DNA from: Apostichopus japonicus
Taxonomy: Eukaryota > Echinodermata > Holothuroidea > Aspidochirotida > Stichopodidae
DNA: 50,000 bases
Direction: 5' to 3'
Assembly (NCBI RefSeq): GCF_037975245.1
Contig: NC_092564.1
Coordinates: 1 to 50,000 of the forward strand
Positions within the stretch are counted from its first letter, which is position 1, and every line of letters starts with the position of its first letter. This document shows positions 41,601 to 47,372 of this stretch, piece after piece. A program made the translations under genes and the position numbers. The notes under the pieces were generated by a model, which worked only from the letters and a program-made list of their open reading frames with translations, was not told the DNA's origin and did no database searches.

Positions 41601-42135
41601 TATTCCAGTATAAAACCAAGGTCAAAGTTATTGTTTATAACTTCTAATAGAAACAAAGGCATCTACTTTAGGCTGCCACTTAGATGCATTAAGGTATACT
41701 TATATCACATTTTAATTTTGTACCTCACAAGCTACACTTGTACCCATATAATCTTCTGTCCTACAATGAAATTAATAAATTTACTGTACAGATTACTACT
41801 GTCAATTAGATGAATTCATATCAAGAAATTTCCATTGTTTGCTAGGTAGAAGGATTTAGTTCTTTTGAGCCAAATTGCAAATTGAAGTTTTATTTCACTT
41901 TCTGTACGCCACAAGGTATCCTGGCACTCATACAACATGGCCAGCATCAATTGGTGAATTTTCATTATCCAGTATACAGCAACTGTCGAAGTTATGGTTG
42001 GCTTCTAATAGCAATGAAGGCATCTACTTTAGGCTGCAACAAGGATGCATTAAGGTGCATTTATATCACATTTAAGTTCTGTACCCCACAAGCTACACTG
42101 GTACTCAAATAATATTTAGGTCCTAGAATGCAAAT
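38700..42135. repeat. Diverged right edge of the satellite array
   Basis: Monomers here are still recognisable but carry many substitutions and small deletions. The normally invariant box is altered to GTTTCTCACAAGG (around 40,970 and 41,346), GTACGCCACAAGG (41,906), GTACCTCACAAGC (41,720) and GTGCCCCACAAGC (39,788). A deletion near 38,909 removes about 30 bp (ACAGAT joined to TGAAGG), and GGCTTCTCAATGG near 40,450 lacks several bases. There is no exact higher-order period. Satellite arrays commonly decay at their edges because exchange homogenises the interior more effectively, and this stretch fits that pattern. Confidence 0.85.
39521..39556. repeat. Satellite monomer with internal deletion (copy 2)
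   Basis: The same A-to-B junction as near 7,291: ATTAAGGTATATTT joined to TTGGCTAGGTAGAAGG, with TTTAGCTCTTG shortly after in both. Upstream, both share the unusual tract GAxTGCCTGxATAGATGC, so the two copies descend from one deleted monomer although they now lie 32 kb apart. Confidence 0.83.
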
Positions 42136-42575
42136 GGTAACAATAACACAAGAAACATGATTCAACAATATACAGTTGCGTGTGATAGTAATTAGGTAAT
42201 CTCCTTCCAGGCTACACAGTAAAGGTTAATCTCATTTACTTGAAGGGATCAATATATCCTACCTTACCTGGTAGCTCCTAACTTTTATACCTTTATTTGT
42301 TTAGATTCTTATGGTTTTCATTCCCCGATCCGTATTATAAAGCAAGAGATGTAGTGTAACCTTGATCTTAATTAGTTTTTGTTTACACCACAATCATCAT
42401 ATGTTTTGTTCATGGAACAGCTTAAAACCCTTTCTTGTATATTCAGTTGAGCTACAGCAAATCAGGATTAAACAACACCACACAATACAACACGATCCTT
42501 AAAAGTGTCATTTATTTAATTAACTGTCCAATTAATTAAGGAATAATTAAAACACTAATGTGTATGCTAGCCACC
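42136..42575. other. Apparently single-copy spacer, nothing recognised
   Basis: Sequence immediately right of the satellite array. I see no tandem structure, no long open frame on either strand and no RNA gene. It is AT-rich, with a short AT palindromic stretch near 42,515-42,550 (ATTTAATTAACTGTCC then AATTAATTAAGG). Confidence 0.6.
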
Positions 42576-42670
42576 ATTGTTCCTCACAAGGTATCTTCAT
42601 CCTCACCGTTACCCCTAAGGTATCCTCACGCTCATTGCTGTTCCTCACAAGGTGTTCCCCATAAGGTATT
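42576..42670. repeat. Degenerate ~30 bp minisatellite resembling the satellite box
   Basis: Three to four imperfect copies of a ~30 bp unit of the form GTTCCTCACAAGGTATCnTCACnCTCA: near 42,578, near 42,608 (TTACCCCTAAGGTATCCTCA), near 42,639 (TTCCTCACAAGGTGTTCC) and a fragment at 42,658 (CCATAAGGTATT). The unit resembles the start of the satellite A half, GTACCCCACAAGGTATCCTG. It may be a decayed relic of that box multiplied at a shorter period, or a chance likeness. Confidence 0.6.
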
Positions 42671-42682
42671 AAGTGTGGGTAT

Positions 42683-42684
<2 letters not shown>

Positions 42685-42719
<35 letters not shown>
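42685..42719. repeat. (GT)n microsatellite
   Basis: An uninterrupted run of 17.5 GT dinucleotides, preceded by imperfect GTGTGGGTATGG. It sits at the boundary between the degenerate minisatellite and the AGGTCA-rich repeats. Confidence 0.97.
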
Positions 42720-42720
<1 letters not shown>

Positions 42721-42722
42721 CG

Positions 42723-42810
42723 CTTAAGCTTGTATGCACGATAACTCAACAAGGGATTGACTGATCATGATCAAACTTGGTGGGTGGGTGGCCCATAGTG
42801 AGTAGATGAA
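42723..42810. repeat. Head segment of the AGGTCA-repeat family, copy 1
   Basis: The segment TTGTATGCACGATAACTCAAC ... CAAACTTGG ... GTGGGTGGCCCATAGTGAGT recurs at 45,208-45,290 with GCACAATAACTCAAC, CATACTTGG and GTGGGTGGCCCATAGTAAGT. A third, decayed trace (GTTTGTGAGCATAAATTACTG) lies near 45,490. These segments bracket the 399 bp tandem units. Confidence 0.8.
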
Positions 42811-43342
42811 CCCTATTGTTTTTGGTGCCCACAAAGGTCACCAAAGGTCAGTTATGGTCCAAAAACCCAAAATACTAAAACTGCAATAACTCCCAGTGCC
42901 AATGTGCGACAAGGTTGATATTTTGGGACAAGTTGTGAACTGGTTAGGGCAATATTTTGAAACTTAAGGGTCATGTGATCTGAGGTCACCAAAGGTCAAT
43001 TAATGTTAAAAAACTAGTATTTTTGCGATAACTTGAGAACGAATTGTCCGTTAGGGTTGGGAGTTGCTTCAGTGTAATCCAATTGTCGACCCACATCTGG
43101 GTGACCCTTGACCTCAATTTGACCTTTGGTGACCTTTTCATGTTTTGGGGATTTTTACAGTTTCGATGCTATTTTCAGATGTCAAAGGTACCATCTGATC
43201 ATAAATATGGATAGGTTGACCCCCGTGTGACCTTTGTGTGCGAACTTATATGGGGTCAAAGTTTTCGGTTAGAGTTAGGATGGCTGTACAGACTTATCGT
43301 GTTGATTTTTGGAATCAGCAGATCAAACTACATTTGAAACCA

Positions 43343-43363
43343 AGGTCAAAAGGTCAAAGGTCA
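43343..43363 (+). promoter_or_regulatory. Triple AGGTCA run (spacing 2 and 1)
   Basis: Three AGGTCA hexamers at 43,343-43,348, 43,351-43,356 and 43,358-43,363, spaced by AA and A. Direct AGGTCA repeats with 1 or 2 intervening bases are the known binding arrangement of RXR, HNF4 and PPAR-type nuclear receptors. The match is seen; function is not shown, and the hexamer is part of a repeat family. Confidence 0.4.
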
Positions 43364-44334
43364 CATTAGAAAAAATTTGCTTAGTTTGGGAGAAAACGGG
43401 CGAAAAAGAAAATGTTTGGTTTTGATGCTAGATTTGGATATCAAAGGTACCTTCCGATCAAAAATGTCAATGGGTTGACACCCGGGTGACCTTTGTGTGT
43501 AAAGTTATACAAGGTCAAAGTTAATTTTCAGACATTTAATGCAATAACTCCCAGGGCCAAGGTGTAACAAGGTTGATATTTTGGGACAAGTTGCAAATGG
43601 TATAGAGGAATATTTTCAAACTTAACGGTCATGTGATCCGAGGTCATCAAAGGTCAATTAATGTTAAAAAACTAGTATTTTCGGTGAGAAAATGGGCAAA
43701 GAAAAAAATGTTTGAATTCTTACAGTTTTGATGCTATATTCACGTCTCACCAATCAAAAATGTCAATAGGTTTACCCCAGGTGACCTTTGTGTGTGAAGT
43801 TTTATGAGGTCAAAGTAAAATTTCAGACATTTAGTGCAATAATTCCCAGTTCCAAGGTGTGACACGGTTGATATTTTGGGACAAGTTGCAAATGGTATAG
43901 GGGAATATTTTCAAACTTAACGGTCATGTGATCCAAGGTCACCAAAGGTCAATTAATGATAAAAAACTAGTATTTTTGCGATAACTTGAGAACGAATTGT
44001 CCGTTAGGGTTGGGAGTTGCTTCAATTTAATCCAATTGTCGACCCACATCTGGGTGACCCTTGACCTCAATTTGACCTTTGGTGACCTTTTCATGTTTTT
44101 GGGATTTTTACAGTTTCGATGCTATTTTCAGATGTCAAAGGTACCTTCTGATCATAAATGTCAATGGGTTGACCCCCGTGTGACCTTCGTGTGCGGAGTT
44201 ATACGAGGTCAAAGTTAATATTCAGACATTGAATGCAATAACTCTCAGTTCCAAGGTGTGATATGGTTGATATTTTGGGACAAGTTGCAAATGGTATAGG
44301 GGAATATTTTCAAACTTAACGGTCATGTGATCCG

Positions 44335-44350
44335 AGGTCACCAAAGGTCA
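44335..44350 (+). promoter_or_regulatory. AGGTCA direct repeat, spacing 4 (representative)
   Basis: AGGTCACCAAAGGTCA: two perfect AGGTCA hexamers separated by CCAA. Further perfect spacing-4 pairs start at 42,835, 42,983, 43,641, 43,936 and 44,733 on the plus strand, and at 43,120, 44,073 and 44,472 reading TGACCT. This is the classical arrangement for thyroid-hormone-receptor and LXR-type receptors. Whether any receptor binds here is unknown. Confidence 0.4.
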
Positions 44351-45035
44351 ATTAATGATAAAAAACTAGTATTTTTGCGATAACTTGAGAACGAATTGTC
44401 CGTTAGGGTTGGGAGTTGCTTCAATTTAATCCAATTGTCGACCCACATCTGGGTGACCCTTGACCTCAATTTGACCTTTGGTGACCTTTTCATGTTTTGG
44501 GGATTTTTACAGTTTCGATGCTATTTTCAGATGTCAAAGGTACCTTCTGATCATAAATGTCAATGGGTTGACCCCCGTGTGACCTTTGTGTGCGGAGTTA
44601 TACGAGGTCAAAGTTAATTTTCAGACATTGAATGCAATAACTCTCAGTTCCAAGGTGTGACATGGTTGATATTTTGGGACAAGTTGCAAATGGTATAGGG
44701 GAATATTTCAAACTTAACGGTCATGTGATCCGAGGTCACCAAAGGTCAATTAATGATAAAAAACTAGTATTTTTGTGATAACTTGAGAACGAACTGTCCG
44801 TTAAGGTTGGGAGTTGCTTCAATGTAATCCATTTGTCAACCCGCATCTGGGTGACCCTTGACCTCAATTTGACCTCTGGTGACCGTTTCGTGTTTTGGGG
44901 ATTTTTACAGTTTCGATGCTATTTTCAGATGTCAAAGGTGCCTTCTGATCATAAATGTCAATAGGTTGACCCCAATGTGACCTTCGTGTGCGAAGTTATA
45001 CGAGTTCAAAGTTAAATAATATTAATGAGGTCACA

Positions 45036-45475
45036 GGTCAAACGTGAAAAACTCCCAAGTTGCAATAACTTAGCTACTATTTATTGGAATTTCGTCAAAC
45101 TTGGTATGATGATATTGGTAGATAGTCTCCACACACTGATGTGTGTTGCAATTGATATCATGCATGTTTTTAAGGGGGGGGGCTAGCATTATTTCGTTAT
45201 GAAAAGTTTGTATGCACAATAACTCAACGAGGGAATGACCAATCATTACCATACTTGGTGAGTGGGTGGCCCATAGTAAGTACATTATCCCTGTTGATGT
45301 TGGTGCTCATTTCATGAATATTAATGAGAACATGGGGTCAAACGTGAAATACTCCAAATTGCAATTACTTGGCTACTATTACTAGTCGGAATTTCGTCAA
45401 ACTTGGTATGATGATAATGGTAGATAGTCTTCACACACTGATGTGTGTTGCAATTGATATCAGGGCTTACCATTA
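45036..45475. repeat. ~304 bp duplicated unit at right end of the AGGTCA region
   Basis: GGAATTTCGTCAAACTTGG at 45,086 and 45,390 gives a 304 bp spacing. Around it both copies carry GGTCAAACGTGAAA, GGCTACTAT or AGCTACTAT, GGTAGATAGTCT, and ACACACTGATGTGTGT with a 6 bp stem and TGAT loop, then TTGCAATTGATATCA. The first copy also holds a run of nine G at 45,174-45,182. Confidence 0.85.
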
Positions 45476-45993
45476 CTTTGGCAACAAAAGTTTGTGAGCA
45501 TAAATTACTGTTGTTGTATTAGGGCTTTGTTAGAAATTTCCCTATGAATGGAACTAATGAACAGCAGCAAGGAACCATGAAGTGTTTTCATTCTGGTTTT
45601 AATTGTTTTGCCTATTCGAACAATTACAGCCGGCTAATTTGCATAAATTCGAATTGCAGTGTGACGTACGGGACATTTGGAATCCTATTTCCCTGCCAGC
45701 AATATGAACTTATTGAATATAAGTTATGTGGGACATGATACACCCTTCCTTCCAATAATTTTGACATATTATGTTTGGGGGTTCATCAATTAAATATGCT
45801 AATTAGCTAGTGTCCAAATACTGATGTCCCGTACGTCACAATTTTCAGCACTTTTTTTCAAGTTTTGATATGGACGAACAATTTTTTCTTGGTGATATTC
45901 TGTAAAGTTCTAATTAAGAACATTGTTCAACAAAATCCATCCCAAAAAAATTGAAATAATATTCACAGCAAATCTAATTATCAAAATTAAAAA

Positions 45994-46028
45994 TGTGACG
46001 TACGGGACAAAATGTGACGTACGGGACA
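45994..46028 (+). promoter_or_regulatory. Close pair of 16-mer motifs, same orientation
   Basis: Two perfect copies of TGTGACGTACGGGACA starting 19 bp apart (45,994 and 46,013), separated by AAA. Nineteen bases is a little under two helical turns. Confidence 0.5.
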
Positions 46029-46952
46029 TAGTGTGGGGGAAACCCTGTATTTATACATAATAAACATGCATGGGCTCCAATGGGGACCTCTACTGGAAAC
46101 CTTCCAATGCTTACAAACTTATTTTGTTGAAAGATGGTACTGTAGCTTCAAATAAACTATTGACCGATGACCACCAACAGCCCAGGTGTTGTTCAATAAA
46201 CTATCGGGAAGTCAATTGTGTGTGTGTGTGGGATACAGAATCATCTACAATGCTTTTCAACATTGACATTGAATGAGGACGACTTCAAGAATGTTGAGTT
46301 TGCATTTCAACATTTCCTAGGCCTATTGTGAAAGGTGACTATCATGACAGACTGCAACAATGTTCTTGTGTCCTGAACTTAGATAGTAGACATTGAGATT
46401 TTTAGTTACAAGTGTAGAGTTTCGCTCGCCCAATTTTTGCAGAGGACAATCACTCATTAGTTTGTTCCATAATCAGTATTAGGTCTATAGAGTTTTCTTT
46501 GTTGTACTAGTGTCATAGATGGACATTACGTTGGCGTTACTGTGGAAATTTTGATATGTTTTGAATGGGATGGATCATATTTCAACTTCAGGGTCAATAG
46601 TGGGGAGTATGATACAGTGTTGTACAGTATAAACCAAAACAGTTTTGAACCAAAACTTTGCATCTTGAATCATTTGTGGTCTAACAAAGCTAGAATTGAT
46701 GTTATGAGTATTTGGTGAATGTGTAGAGTAGATTTATACTTTATGCATTCCATGTTTTATGTAGTGGAATGATCTCACAAGTACAGTCACTGCTCTTTTC
46801 GATCCCAGAAAGAAGGAAATATATGGCATAAAATTACCAATGACATTGTTTTGGCATATCCAAATTAATGTTTTTATGTAGAAATCAGCTTGTTGTGGTA
46901 TATTCAGGAATAAAAATATGAGTTTTCATAGTCAATTTTTATTTGGACAAAT

Positions 46953-46984
46953 TGTCCCGTACGTCACATGTCCCGTACGTCACA
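46953..46984 (-). promoter_or_regulatory. Abutting pair of 16-mer motifs
   Basis: Two perfect copies of TGTCCCGTACGTCACA directly adjoining (46,953-46,968 and 46,969-46,984), followed by GGACA. Together with the pair at 45,994 this gives two doublets of opposite orientation about 0.95 kb apart. Confidence 0.5.
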
Positions 46985-47372
46985 GGACAATTTTCATTTG
47001 TGTAATCACTGAACTGGAATGGCTTCATATTTTTTTTTAATATGTTACAGCTTAGCCCTTGGAAGGTTAGGCTATTCACTAGTTATAACAGCTTGATCAC
47101 TGCCCTCCTAATTTCAGAGCGATTTCAGCTTTGCTCTTTAGTAAAAAAAACACAAATTTCTCTGGTCCCGTACGTCACACTGTACATTAATTAAGATGGG
47201 ACCTAATTAAAGCAAGTGTAGGAAATCTTTATGAGTTTGTAATACAGTAGCAGCAATAACAAATATGAAAACCTGAAAAAGTTTCTGGAAAATAGATTTT
47301 TTATAATTTTTAGACACATTTAAGTCTCTGAAATGTCCTGTACGTCACAGTGCAAATAGCTTGGACCTGCCC

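Larger units (their letters stand above)
1..42135. repeat. ~380 bp satellite DNA array
   Basis: An uninterrupted head-to-tail array of a ~380 bp monomer, open at base 1 and ending near 42,135 where the last recognisable B half runs into non-repetitive sequence. Roughly 110 monomers, judged from array length over monomer length. Adjacent anchors give 378 bp (GTACCCC boxes at 138 and 516) and 383 bp (31,811 to 32,194). Each monomer has an A half beginning GTACCCCACAAGGTATCCTG and a B half beginning GTACCCCACAAGCTACACTG, about 190 bp apart. All monomers lie in the same orientation. A-half subtypes are visible: one with ATCCTGTATATAAAGCACTG, one with AACAAGTTAATATTTATTAT, one with TATTCCAGTATAAAACC. 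B halves also fall into classes, for example GATAAGTATTTTTTTGTATAG against AATAAAAATTTTACTGTACAG. It is satellite DNA by structure. Whether it is centromeric, and in what species, cannot be told from the window. Confidence 0.97.
42881..45055. repeat. ~399 bp AGGTCA-rich tandem repeat, five units
   Basis: The anchor GCAATAA(C/T)TC falls at 42883, 43541, 43836, 44235 and 44634. Intervals are 658, 295, 399 and 399 bp. Units 3 and 4 (43,836-44,234 and 44,235-44,633) are nearly identical and even share a 73-codon open frame. Unit 1 is long because part of the unit is duplicated with divergence (43,260-43,520). Unit 2 is short because the section with TTGACCTTTGGTGACC is missing. Unit 5 is degraded at its right end. 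Each full unit contains AGGTCACCAAAGGTCA, its reverse complement about 120 bp later, and further isolated AGGTCA or TGACCT hexamers. No coding signal; a dispersed tandem repeat family is the best description. Confidence 0.9.
45660..47349. repeat. Cluster of eight TGTGACGTACGGGACA motifs
   Basis: Plus-strand copies: 45,660-45,675, 45,994-46,009 and 46,013-46,028. Minus-strand copies (TGTCCCGTACGTCACA): 45,825-45,840, 46,953-46,968, 46,969-46,984, 47,164-47,179 (first base G, one mismatch) and 47,334-47,349 (TGTCCTG, one mismatch). Six are perfect. The flanks of the copies do not align, so only the 16-mer is shared. It is an imperfect palindrome, TGTnnCGTACGnnACA, with 12 of 16 positions symmetric, and contains TGACGT, the core of CREB/ATF-type sites. 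Spacing is irregular except for two close pairs. The pattern suits a repeated protein-binding site; the actual role is unknown. Confidence 0.9.
45476..47372. other. Mostly unique spacer between repeat families
   Basis: No open frame exceeds about 70 codons, and those present (45,544-45,738 and 46,070-46,276 on the plus strand) show no domain I recognise. Splice-site or exon structure cannot be judged by eye. The only strong structure is the eight-copy 16-mer cluster listed separately, plus a short (GT)6 at 46,218-46,231. Confidence 0.6.

Noticed and set aside
39275-42112. Several 60-76 codon open frames near the array edge (39,275, 41,631, 41,875, 41,882).
   Set aside because: All are readings of diverged satellite monomers, and their peptides match translations of the monomer itself (for example GIYFRLPxRCIKV).
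1-42135. Regular repeats spaced by a few hundred bases considered as a CRISPR-like array.
   Set aside because: Repeat and spacer are not distinguishable: the whole ~380 bp monomer repeats, which is satellite organisation in eukaryotic DNA.
1-42135. TATATAAAGCAC string in many A halves as a promoter TATA box.
   Set aside because: AT-rich repeat sequence; no initiator, downstream gene or other promoter evidence.
661-44217. Shared AGGTCAAAGTTA 12-mer between a satellite subtype (near 676) and the AGGTCA-rich repeat (near 44,206), as a sign of common origin.
   Set aside because: A 12-base match between two sequences of this size is within what chance can give, unlike the 15-16 base match with the minisatellite.
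43997-44617. Paired 73-codon plus-strand open frames 399 bp apart.
   Set aside because: They reflect two nearly identical units of the AGGTCA-rich tandem repeat. The frame is broken in the other three units, and the peptide has no recognisable feature.
45544-46276. Small plus-strand frames at 45,544-45,738 (NCSVTYGTFG...) and 46,070-46,276 (MGSNGDLYWKPSNAYKL...), possibly exons.
   Set aside because: Short, with no recognised domain. In the first, the VTYGT residues are just the 16-mer motif in frame, and that motif occurs elsewhere out of frame and in reverse. Kept only as part of the spacer description.
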